Below are positions 5,730 to 11,906 of a DNA stretch of 11,906 nucleotides, piece after piece (position 1 is the stretch's first letter; the number at the start of each line of letters is the position of its first letter). The DNA lies in the NCBI GenBank assembly GCA_003542385.1, contig DPKT01000038.1, positions 1 to 11,906 of the forward strand. Reading direction: 5' to 3'. A program made the translations under genes and the position numbers. The notes below the pieces were generated by a model, which was not told where the DNA came from, made no database searches, and saw only the letters and a list, made by a program, of their open reading frames with translations. The stretch comes from Desulfomicrobium sp. GTDB lineage: Bacteria; Desulfobacterota; Desulfovibrionia; Desulfovibrionales; Desulfomicrobiaceae.

Positions 5730-8400
5730 TGCGTTCCTGCTTCTGCTTCTCGCCCTCGGTCTCTTGTGCGCCGGACCGTCCTTCGCGCAAACTTCGGGGA
5801 AGGTCATCGTTCTGCCCTTCGCCGTGAATGCCGGTCCGGACCTGGCCTACCTGGAAGAAAGCCTGCCCAAGATGCTGCGCGATCGGCTCACTGACATGGG
5901 CTTTCAGGTCGTATCCGAGGAGGAGACCCTCAGCCTGCTGCAGGAACAGCAGATCGAATTTCTGGATCTGAACGTGGCCAAGGACATGGCGCTGCTGGCA
6001 GGCGCCGGCCATGCCGTCTACGGCAGCTTCAGCCAGGTGGGGGAAAGCATCAGCCTGGACACCCGTCTGGTGGAAGCCTACGGCGTGGCCGAGCCCAAGC
6101 CGTTCTTCGTAGTCAAGGAAGGAATCATCAACATCCTCCCGGCCATTGACGAGACGGCGGCCAAGATCAAGCTCGGCATGGAGCAGAAGGACCGCATCGC
6201 CGCCATCGACGTGCGCGGCAACGAAATTCTCGACGACGACGTCGTGCTCATGCGCCTCAAGATTCAGCCTGGCGACGCCTATGACCCCAAGACCGTCAAC
6301 GCGGAACTCAAAAGCCTCTACGACCTCGGCTACTTCGACGACATCGAAATTTCCATGGAGGAGAGTTCCGAAGGCAAGCGCCTGATCATCACGGTCAAGG
6401 AAAAGCCCCTCATCCAGGCCATCTCCGTGCAGGGCGCCCAGGAACTGGACGCCGACGACCTGCTGGCGGCCATCGCCACCAAGACCGGCGCTGTCCTCAA
6501 CCCGCGCGTCCTGGCAGACGACATGGGCAAGATCCGCGAACTGTACCGCAAGGACGGATTCTACAACGCCAAGGTCAGCTACGCCCTCGAACAGGCCGAC
6601 GCCAAGCGCGCCCGTCTGAACATCATCGTCGACGAGGGCAACAAGCTCTACGTCACGGACATCGTCATCCAGGGCGCGAAACAGCTCGACCCCGACGACC
6701 TCAAGGACGAGCTGGCCCTGTCCGAACGCGGCATGCTGTCCTGGATCACCGGGTCGGGCGTCCTGCGCGAGGAGATCCTCGACCGCGACGCCGCCGCCCT
6801 GGAAGCGTATTACGGCAACCGCGGCTTCCTCAACGCCAAGGTCGGCCAGCCCGAGGTCGCGTATTCCGACACGGGCATCACCGTCACGTTCCAGGTGGAC
6901 GAGGGCGCGCGCTACAAGGTCACGGCGCTGGAGTACGCCGGCGAGATGATCGGCGCCCCCCAGGACCTGAACTCCGTGGTGAAGATGGACGAGCTTGTCG
7001 CGGAAAAGGACTATCTCGACCGGTCCGTCATGCGCTCCGACCTGCAGAAACTGACGGAGCATTACTCCAACTTCGGCTACGCCTTTGCCGAGGCCGACGT
7101 GAAAATCGACCGCAACGACGCCGAAAACACCGTGGCCCTCACCTACACCATGTCCAAGGGCACCAAGGTGTCCATCAACCGAGTGCTCATCGAGGGAAAC
7201 ACCAAGACCAGGGACAACGTCATCCGCCGCGAGATGCGGCTGGCCGACGGCGACCTCTTCAACGGCTCCCAGTTGCGCAGATCCAACGCACGCCTGAACA
7301 AGCTCGACTTCTTCGAAACCGTGGAAATCACCCCCGAGCCCGCAGGTTCGCCCAGTGAACTGAACCTCAGGGTCAAGGTCAAGGAAAAGCCCACCGGACA
7401 GTTCTCCGCCGGCGTCGGCTACTCCAGCTACTCGCAGGTGTTCTTCTCGGGTCAGATTCTGGAACGCAACCTCTTCGGCATGGGCTACCAGCTTGGTTTC
7501 ACGGGCACCATCAGCGCCAAGTCCGCCGACTACACGGCGACTTTCTGGAACCCGCACTACAACGACACCAAGCTCGGCATGGGCGTGAGCCTCTACAACA
7601 AACTCAACGACTATTCCGACTACGACAAGCAGTCCATGGGCGGACGTCTGCTCTTCGGATACCCCCTGGGCGAGTACACCAACCTGAACTGGCATTACCG
7701 CCTTGAGCAGTACACCATCGAAGACGTGGACGACGACGCCGACAAGGTCATCAAGGACATCGAAGGCGAGAACTGGGCCAGTTCGCTGTACGGATCAATC
7801 AAACGCGACACCACGGACCGCCGCATCAACCCGACCAAGGGCATGACGCACCAGTTCTCCACCGAGTACGGCGGCGGCATCCTGGGCGGGGACGACGATT
7901 TCATCAAGTACATCGCCGACGCCAACCACTACTTCCCCATCTTCCTGGAAACCGTCATCCATCTGCACGCCCAGGCCGGGTACATCATGGAGAACGGGGG
8001 CGACCAGATTCCGCCCTTCGAGCGGTTCTACCTAGGAGGCATGAACTCCGTCCGCGGTTACGAAGAACGCAGCATCTCCCCCCTGTACGATGACAGGGAC
8101 GCCTCGGAAGGGTATGACGAAGGCGACGAGAAGGGCGGCAACAAGAGCTTTTTCTTCAATGCCGAATATCTGGTGCCCCTGCACAAGGAGATGGGGCTGC
8201 TCGGACTGGTCTTCTTCGATGCGGGCAAGGCCTGGGACGAGGACGAGAAGATCGACGCAGACCTGTACAAGAGCGTCGGCGCAGGCGTACGCTGGTACTC
8301 CCCCCTCGGCCCCCTGCGCCTGGAGTACGGCTACCCGCTTGACGAAATCGACAACGAGAGAGAAGGACGTTTCGAATTTTCAGTTGGACAGTTCTTTTAA
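5719..8400 (+). CDS. bamA: Outer-membrane protein assembly factor BamA with extra N-terminal domain
   Basis: BamA is the Omp85 pore that folds beta-barrel proteins into the outer membrane. The 893 residues begin with a signal peptide (1 to about 23, cleavage likely after SFA). An open frame extends upstream to 5662, but ATG 5719 is chosen because it directly precedes the signal peptide and has GGAGA at 5709-5713. Residues about 26-155 form an additional alpha/beta domain (KVIVLPFAVN, later GAGHAVYGSFSQVGESISLD) resembling the TolB-N/FlgO/CsgG-like fold. Five POTRA repeats follow at about 157-228, 229-306, 309-396, 397-480 and 482-557, several recognisable by a YxxxGYF/GFYNAKV-type pattern. 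The beta-barrel spans about 560-893, with the VRGY loop-6 motif at 778-781 and a C-terminal Phe beta-signal. E. coli BamA is 810 residues, so the extra domain accounts for the greater length. The loop-6 region is unusually acidic (791-804). Confidence 0.95.
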   Translation: MNRNAFLLLLLALGLLCAGPSFAQTSGKVIVLPFAVNAGPDLAYLEESLPKMLRDRLTDMGFQVVSEEETLSLLQEQQIEFLDLNVAKDMALLAGAGHAVYGSFSQVGESISLDTRLVEAYGVAEPKPFFVVKEGIINILPAIDETAAKIKLGMEQKDRIAAIDVRGNEILDDDVVLMRLKIQPGDAYDPKTVNAELKSLYDLGYFDDIEISMEESSEGKRLIITVKEKPLIQAISVQGAQELDADDLLAAIATKTGAVLNPRVLADDMGKIRELYRKDGFYNAKVSYALEQADAKRARLNIIVDEGNKLYVTDIVIQGAKQLDPDDLKDELALSERGMLSWITGSGVLREEILDRDAAALEAYYGNRGFLNAKVGQPEVAYSDTGITVTFQVDEGARYKVTALEYAGEMIGAPQDLNSVVKMDELVAEKDYLDRSVMRSDLQKLTEHYSNFGYAFAEADVKIDRNDAENTVALTYTMSKGTKVSINRVLIEGNTKTRDNVIRREMRLADGDLFNGSQLRRSNARLNKLDFFETVEITPEPAGSPSELNLRVKVKEKPTGQFSAGVGYSSYSQVFFSGQILERNLFGMGYQLGFTGTISAKSADYTATFWNPHYNDTKLGMGVSLYNKLNDYSDYDKQSMGGRLLFGYPLGEYTNLNWHYRLEQYTIEDVDDDADKVIKDIEGENWASSLYGSIKRDTTDRRINPTKGMTHQFSTEYGGGILGGDDDFIKYIADANHYFPIFLETVIHLHAQAGYIMENGGDQIPPFERFYLGGMNSVRGYEERSISPLYDDRDASEGYDEGDEKGGNKSFFFNAEYLVPLHKEMGLLGLVFFDAGKAWDEDEKIDADLYKSVGAGVRWYSPLGPLRLEYGYPLDEIDNEREGRFEFSVGQFF

Positions 8401-8439
8401 CATCAAACCAGAGATTACCGACATATCGAGGAGATTTCC

Positions 8440-8952
8440 ATGCGTGTATTCATCCTGACGTTTTTTCTCGTCCTGTGCATGAGCCTGACGGCCGGCGCCG
8501 AAACGAAGATCGGTTTTGTGGACATGAAGGCCGTCATCGCCAAGTCCGAGCCCGGTTCCAAGGCCATGGAGCAGCTCAAGTCCCAGTTCAAGGACATGAA
8601 GGACAACCTTGACGCCCAGAAGAAGTCCCTGGACACCCTCAAGGACGAACTGCAGAAACAGTCTATGATGCTCAGCCAGGAAGCCAAGCTGGACAAGGAA
8701 GCCCAGTACAAGCGCAAGGTTCGCGACTTCCAGGACATGGGTCAGAGCTACCAGCGCAAGCTGCAGCAGGCCGAGCAGAGCCTGTCCAAGCCCATCATCG
8801 ACAAGCTCCTGGAAGTCATCCAGGACTACGGTAAGAAGAACGGGTTCACGGCCATCTTCGACAAGCAGGCCAGCGGCCTTGTCTTCAGCCAGGACAATGT
8901 CGACCTGACGGGCGCCATCATCGCCGAATTGAACAAGGCCATGCGCAAGTAA
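8440..8952 (+). CDS. skp: Periplasmic chaperone Skp/OmpH family
   Basis: Skp holds unfolded outer-membrane proteins in the periplasm and passes them to BamA, encoded just upstream. The 170-residue product has a signal peptide (1-20, ending TAGA) and a mature N-terminus starting ETKIGFVDMKAVIAKSEPGS, the characteristic Skp/OmpH opening. A long Lys/Gln/Asp-rich helical stretch of about residues 37-125 forms the coiled-coil tentacle. The C-terminal strand-forming segment (GFTAIFDKQASGLVFS) completes the trimer body. Charge counting by eye gives a mildly basic mature protein (about 27 Lys/Arg against 23 Asp/Glu), less extreme than the E. coli protein. A strong Shine-Dalgarno, GAGGAGA (8428-8434), lies 5 bases before the ATG. 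The gap to bamA is 39 bases with no terminator-like structure, so co-transcription is likely. Confidence 0.94.
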   Translation: MRVFILTFFLVLCMSLTAGAETKIGFVDMKAVIAKSEPGSKAMEQLKSQFKDMKDNLDAQKKSLDTLKDELQKQSMMLSQEAKLDKEAQYKRKVRDFQDMGQSYQRKLQQAEQSLSKPIIDKLLEVIQDYGKKNGFTAIFDKQASGLVFSQDNVDLTGAIIAELNKAMRK

Positions 8953-8963
8953 CCGGGACAGCG

Positions 8964-9992
8964 ATGCGTCTTTCCGAAATCGCAACCAGCCTGGGACTGC
9001 CCCTGCAGGGCGAGGACATGGACGTCAGCGGGGTCAACACCCTGGCCGACGCCTCGCCCTCGGAGCTGTCCTTCCTGGCCAACCCGAAGTACGCCCCCCA
9101 ACTGGCCACAACCAGGGCGGGGGCGGTCATCGTTTCGGCGGACCAGGCTCCTGGGGACAAACCCTGCCTCATCAGCACCAACCCCTACCTTGACTTTGCG
9201 CGGTGCGTGCACCTCTTCGCCAAGCCACAGGGCGGCTTCGAGGGCATAAGCGAGCTGGCCTTCGTGCATCCCGAAGCCGAGATCGATCCCGTCGCGGCCG
9301 TGGCACCCTTCGTGTCAATCGGCAAGGGCGCGCGCATCGGCCGCGGGGTCAGGATTTTCAGCGGCAGCTACATCGGCGAAGACTGCGTCGTCGACGAGGA
9401 CTGCGTCATCTACCCCAACTGTTCCCTGATGGCCGGGACGTGCCTTGGCAAACGCGTCATCCTCCATGCCGGCACTGTGCTCGGCAGCGACGGCTTCGGC
9501 TTTGCCCAGGGCGCCGGCGCCATGACCAAGTTTCCGCAGATCGGCAGGGTCGTCATCGAGGACGACGTCGAAATCGGCGCCAACACGACCATCGACCGCG
9601 CCGCGCTGGGCGAGACACGCGTTGGCCAGGGCACCAAGATCGACAACCTGGTTCAGCTCGGCCACAACGTCCGCGTCGGACGCAACTGCCTGCTCGTGGC
9701 CCAGGTCGGCATCGCCGGCTCCACGACCCTTGGCGACGGCGTCATCCTGGCCGGCCAGGTCGGCGTGGCCGGACATATCCACCTCGGGGACGGCTGCCGC
9801 ATCGGCGCCAAGTCCGGCATCGGGCAGGACGTCCCGCCCAAGCAGGACATGAGCGGCATTCCGGCCATGGCCCACGGCACGTTCCTGCGGACTTCCGCCA
9901 TCATGCCCAAGCTGCCCGAGATGAAGCGCCGCCTTTCGAAACTGGAAAAGGAACTGGCCGCCTTGCGGGAAGAAATCGCCAACAAAGGGTAA
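8964..9992 (+). CDS. lpxD: UDP-3-O-(3-hydroxyacyl)glucosamine N-acyltransferase
   Basis: LpxD adds the second 3-hydroxyacyl chain, from acyl-ACP, to the 2-amino group of UDP-3-O-acyl-glucosamine, the third step of lipid A synthesis in the cytoplasm. The 342 residues match the family (about 340). An N-terminal uridine-binding domain (1 to about 100, containing SELSFLANPKY) precedes a left-handed beta-helix of hexapeptide repeats (about 100-300; IGKGARIGRGV, LGDGVILAGQVGVAG). His234 in QLGHNVRVG is the expected catalytic base, equivalent to E. coli His239. A charged C-terminal helix (about 313-340) follows. There is an 11-base gap from skp and only 4 bases to fabZ. The ribosome-binding site is weak (GGGACAG), so it likely relies on read-through from the bamA-skp transcript. 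Confidence 0.97.
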   Translation: MRLSEIATSLGLPLQGEDMDVSGVNTLADASPSELSFLANPKYAPQLATTRAGAVIVSADQAPGDKPCLISTNPYLDFARCVHLFAKPQGGFEGISELAFVHPEAEIDPVAAVAPFVSIGKGARIGRGVRIFSGSYIGEDCVVDEDCVIYPNCSLMAGTCLGKRVILHAGTVLGSDGFGFAQGAGAMTKFPQIGRVVIEDDVEIGANTTIDRAALGETRVGQGTKIDNLVQLGHNVRVGRNCLLVAQVGIAGSTTLGDGVILAGQVGVAGHIHLGDGCRIGAKSGIGQDVPPKQDMSGIPAMAHGTFLRTSAIMPKLPEMKRRLSKLEKELAALREEIANKG

Positions 9993-9996
9993 CGAC

Positions 9997-10464
9997 ATGA
10001 TCACCAAACCAGAAAGCGGCGAAATCGTCAGCCGGGACATCCTGGATCTGCTTCCTCACCGCTACCCCTTTCTGCTCGTGGACCGGGTCCTGAGCTTCGA
10101 ACCCATGAAATCCGTGCACGCCATCAAGAGCGTGTCCATCAACGAGCCTTTTTTCCAGGGCCATTTCCCGTCCTACCCCGTCATGCCCGGCGTCCTCATC
10201 CTCGAGGCCCTGGCCCAGGCCGGCGGGATCATGGTCATCAAGAGCCTGCCCCCGGCCGAGACCGTCGGGAAGATCTTCCTGTTCACGGGCATGGAAAAAG
10301 TGCGGTTCCGCCGCCCAGTGTTCCCCGGTGACCAGCTGCATCTGCACGTCACCTATGAACGCCACAAGATGATGATGTGGAAGACCAACGGCAAGGCCAT
10401 GGTAGATGGAAAAGTCGTGGCCGAAGGCATCCTGACCGCATCCGTGGTGCCCAGGGAGGACTGA
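9997..10464 (+). CDS. fabZ: 3-hydroxyacyl-ACP dehydratase FabZ
   Basis: FabZ dehydrates 3-hydroxyacyl-ACP to trans-2-enoyl-ACP in type II fatty-acid elongation. The 155-residue hotdog protein shows the family opening ILDLLPHRYPFLLVDRV (15-31). The active site lies in QGHFPSYPVMPGVLILEALAQ (54-74), with His56 and Glu70 as the catalytic pair. FRRPVFPGDQL follows at about 108-118. It sits between lpxD and lpxA, a common arrangement in Gram-negatives: FabZ competes with LpxA and LpxD for the same 3-hydroxyacyl-ACP, so co-expression helps balance membrane phospholipid against lipid A. It starts 4 bases after the lpxD stop. Its own stop shares a base with the lpxA start (TGATG), indicating coupled translation. 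Confidence 0.97.
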   Translation: MITKPESGEIVSRDILDLLPHRYPFLLVDRVLSFEPMKSVHAIKSVSINEPFFQGHFPSYPVMPGVLILEALAQAGGIMVIKSLPPAETVGKIFLFTGMEKVRFRRPVFPGDQLHLHVTYERHKMMMWKTNGKAMVDGKVVAEGILTASVVPRED

Positions 10465-11255
10465 TGCAGACGACCATCCACCCCGCCGCCGTCGTCGCTC
10501 CCGGCGCGATTCTGGGCACCGGCGTGACCGTCGGGCCGTTTGCCGTCATCGAGGATGACGTCCGCATCGGCGACGGAACCGTCATCGACGCAGGCGCACA
10601 GATCAAGCGTTTCACCACCCTCGGGGCCGGCAACCACGTCCATTCCATGGCCTGTGTCGGCGGAGAGCCCCAGGACCTCAAATTTCACGGCGAGGAGACA
10701 CGCCTCGAAATCGGGGACCGCAACAAGATCCGCGAATTCTCCACCATCCACCGCGGCACCGAAGGCGGCGGCGGGGTGACCAGAGTCGGGTCGGACAACC
10801 TGATGATGGCCTACTCGCACATCGCCCACGACTGCATCGTCGGCGACAACAACGTCCTGGCCAACGCCGCCACCCTGGCCGGTCACGTCATCGTCGGCAG
10901 CGAAGTAGTAGTCGGCGGCCTGTCGGCCGTGCATCAGTTCGTGACCATCGGCGACTTCGCCTTCATCGGCGGCAAGACCGGCGTGGCGCAGGACGTGCCC
11001 CCGTTCATGCTTGCCGTGGGCGAGCGCGCCACCCTGCGGGGCCTGAACCTCATCGGCCTGCGCCGCCACGGCTTCTCCTCCGAGGAGATCAGCGCCCTCA
11101 AGTCGGCCTACAAGCTCATCTGGCGCTCCAATCAGGAGCGCAACGAGGTCATGCAACAGGTCGAGACGGAACTCGGAAGCTTCCCGCAGGTCATGAAGCT
11201 CCTTGAGTTCATCCGCGCCAGCAAACGGGGCACCATCACGCCTGAACGCATCTAG
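10464..11255 (+). CDS. lpxA: UDP-N-acetylglucosamine acyltransferase
   Basis: LpxA performs the first step of lipid A synthesis, moving a 3-hydroxyacyl chain from ACP to the 3-OH of UDP-GlcNAc. An open frame runs upstream to 10377, but the start is ATG 10464. It overlaps the fabZ stop, has AGGGAGGA just before it, and begins with the family N-terminus (TIHPAAVVAPGAILGTG). The resulting 263 residues match E. coli (262). Hexapeptide beta-helix repeats fill residues 1 to about 185. The HIAHDC motif supplies the catalytic His122 (E. coli His125). GEPQDLKFHGEETRLEIGDR (67-86) and IHRGT are diagnostic. The helical C-terminal domain (about 195-263) contains AYKLIWRS. Gly170 occupies the hydrocarbon-ruler position of E. 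coli Gly173, suggesting a long hydroxyacyl donor. Confidence 0.97.
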   Translation: MQTTIHPAAVVAPGAILGTGVTVGPFAVIEDDVRIGDGTVIDAGAQIKRFTTLGAGNHVHSMACVGGEPQDLKFHGEETRLEIGDRNKIREFSTIHRGTEGGGGVTRVGSDNLMMAYSHIAHDCIVGDNNVLANAATLAGHVIVGSEVVVGGLSAVHQFVTIGDFAFIGGKTGVAQDVPPFMLAVGERATLRGLNLIGLRRHGFSSEEISALKSAYKLIWRSNQERNEVMQQVETELGSFPQVMKLLEFIRASKRGTITPERI

Positions 11256-11261
11256 CCGGAC

Positions 11262-11906
11262 ATGAGCAGGACCCTTGGCATCATCGCCGGCGGGGGCGCG
11301 TTTCCCATCACCGTGGCCAAAACCGCGAAGGAACGGGGAGAGCGGGTCGTCGGTGCCGGATTCGCATCCGACACCGACCCGGCCTTCCCCGAGCGCTGTG
11401 ACGCCTTTGTATGGCTCAAACTCGGCCAGCTCGGCCGCCTCATCGACTTCTTCACCGCCCATGGCGTGACCCACGTGGTCATGGCCGGTCCCATCAACAA
11501 ACCCCGAGCCCTTGACCTGCGACCGGACTGGCGGGCCGCGAAGCTCCTTTTTTCGACGAAGACGCGCGGCGACGATGCGCTGCTGCGGGCCGTCACCGCG
11601 GAACTGGAACGTGAAGGCATGCATGTCGTGGCCCCCCATCTCTACTCCCCCGATCTGCTCGCCCCCGAGGGCGTCCTGACCCGCAGAAAGCCCACGGAGC
11701 GCGAGCAGGAAGACATCTCTTTCGGCTGGAACGTGTCCCGGAGTCTCGGGGCCTTCGATATCGGGCAGTGCCTGGTGGTTCGGGAGAGGATCGTCCTGGC
11801 CGTGGAGGCAATCGAGGGCACAGACGCCGCCATACGCCGCGGCGGGCAGCTCGGTGGGCCCGGTGCCGTCGTGGTCAAGCGGCCGAAGCCGGCCCAGGAC
11901 AGGCGC
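11262..11906 (+). CDS. lpxI: UDP-2,3-diacylglucosamine pyrophosphatase LpxI (3' truncated)
   Basis: LpxI hydrolyses UDP-2,3-diacylglucosamine to lipid X plus UMP. It replaces LpxH in many alphaproteobacteria and deltaproteobacteria (the former DUF1009 family). The 215 codons present begin MSRTLGIIAGGGAFPITVAK, the typical N-terminal domain. Then come VMAGPINKPRALDLRPDWRA (73-92), GDDALLRAV (103-111), and the C-terminal domain with LLAPEGVLTRRKPTE (132-146), WNVSRSLGAFDIGQ (156-169), VLAVEAIEGTDAAI (178-191) and VVKRPKPAQD. These blocks are diagnostic for the family. Members run about 270-285 residues, so roughly 60 are beyond the window. The gene starts 6 bases after lpxA with no evident Shine-Dalgarno. 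Its position directly after lpxA supports the lipid A role; lpxB is likely further downstream (inference). Confidence 0.95.
   Translation, partial: MSRTLGIIAGGGAFPITVAKTAKERGERVVGAGFASDTDPAFPERCDAFVWLKLGQLGRLIDFFTAHGVTHVVMAGPINKPRALDLRPDWRAAKLLFSTKTRGDDALLRAVTAELEREGMHVVAPHLYSPDLLAPEGVLTRRKPTEREQEDISFGWNVSRSLGAFDIGQCLVVRERIVLAVEAIEGTDAAIRRGGQLGGPGAVVVKRPKPAQDRR

Noticed and set aside
5653..7695. A 680-codon open frame on the minus strand opposite bamA, and similar long minus-strand frames opposite lysS, lolC and lpxI/lpxA
   Set aside because: They lie wholly antisense to firmly identified genes. Their products are low-complexity Val/Asp/His/Gly/Arg-rich sequences with no recognisable domain, as expected from GC-rich codon bias.
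8401..8439. Possible terminator or promoter between bamA and skp
   Set aside because: The 39 bases show no stem with a T-run and no convincing -35/-10 pair, only a Shine-Dalgarno for skp.
9264..9860. Repeated short GC-rich units within lpxD (and likewise lpxA) that might look like DNA repeats
   Set aside because: They encode the hexapeptide beta-helix repeats of these acyltransferases and are protein-level, not DNA-level, repeats.
10377..10463. Upstream extension of lpxA to an ATG at 10377
   Set aside because: The extra residues are an Arg/Gly-rich frame-shifted reading of fabZ. ATG 10464 gives the standard 263-residue protein with AGGGAGGA ahead of it.
1..11906. CRISPR arrays, tRNA/rRNA genes, insertion sequences, phage or defence genes
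   Set aside because: No direct-repeat/spacer pattern, no cloverleaf candidates, no transposase or integrase-like proteins and no terminal inverted repeats were seen. Coding is continuous and uniform in style.

Overview
The window is GC-rich, tightly packed bacterial DNA with every gene on the + strand. It encodes Gram-negative outer-membrane and lipid A functions. The gene order (lysS, one lolC/E permease, lolD, bamA, skp/ompH, lpxD, fabZ, lpxA, lpxI), the use of lpxI, and the BamA architecture fit a sulfate-reducing deltaproteobacterium (Desulfobacterota), most plausibly of the Desulfovibrio/Desulfomicrobium type. This placement is inferred from gene order and protein style, not from a database search.

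Layout. (1) Positions 1-2210: a three-gene run made of the 3' part of a cofactor-independent phosphoglycerate mutase (apgM type), a YbgC-like hotdog acyl-CoA thioesterase (ATGA overlap), and an amidohydrolase-superfamily metal hydrolase of unknown substrate (1-base gap). (2) Positions 2211-2276: the most promoter-like stretch in the window. It has a candidate sigma-70 promoter, an inverted repeat with a T-rich tail and a strong Shine-Dalgarno ahead of a TTG start. (3) Positions 2277-11906: a long head-to-tail operon starting with lysS, then lolC/E, lolD, bamA, skp, lpxD, fabZ, lpxA and lpxI, the last cut off by the window edge. Gaps are from -11 to +44 bases. Three junctions overlap (lolC/lolD, lolD/bamA, fabZ/lpxA), suggesting translational coupling. 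No gene-free stretch exceeds 66 bases.

How the genes work together. LolC/E and LolD extract lipoproteins from the inner membrane. Skp escorts unfolded outer-membrane proteins across the periplasm, and BamA inserts them. LpxA, LpxD and LpxI carry out acyl-transfer and pyrophosphate-cleavage steps of lipid A synthesis. FabZ draws on the same 3-hydroxyacyl-ACP pool that LpxA and LpxD consume. The cluster therefore joins lipoprotein export, outer-membrane protein assembly and lipopolysaccharide synthesis under what looks like shared transcription with a tRNA synthetase at its head.

I see no mobile element, CRISPR array, RNA gene, phage gene or defence system. Nothing here is convincingly an undescribed system; this is mostly a conserved housekeeping locus. 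The points most worth a second look are an extra N-terminal domain on BamA ahead of five POTRA repeats, a two-tier hairpin across the lysS stop codon, an inverted repeat overlapping the candidate lysS promoter, and the single Lol permease.
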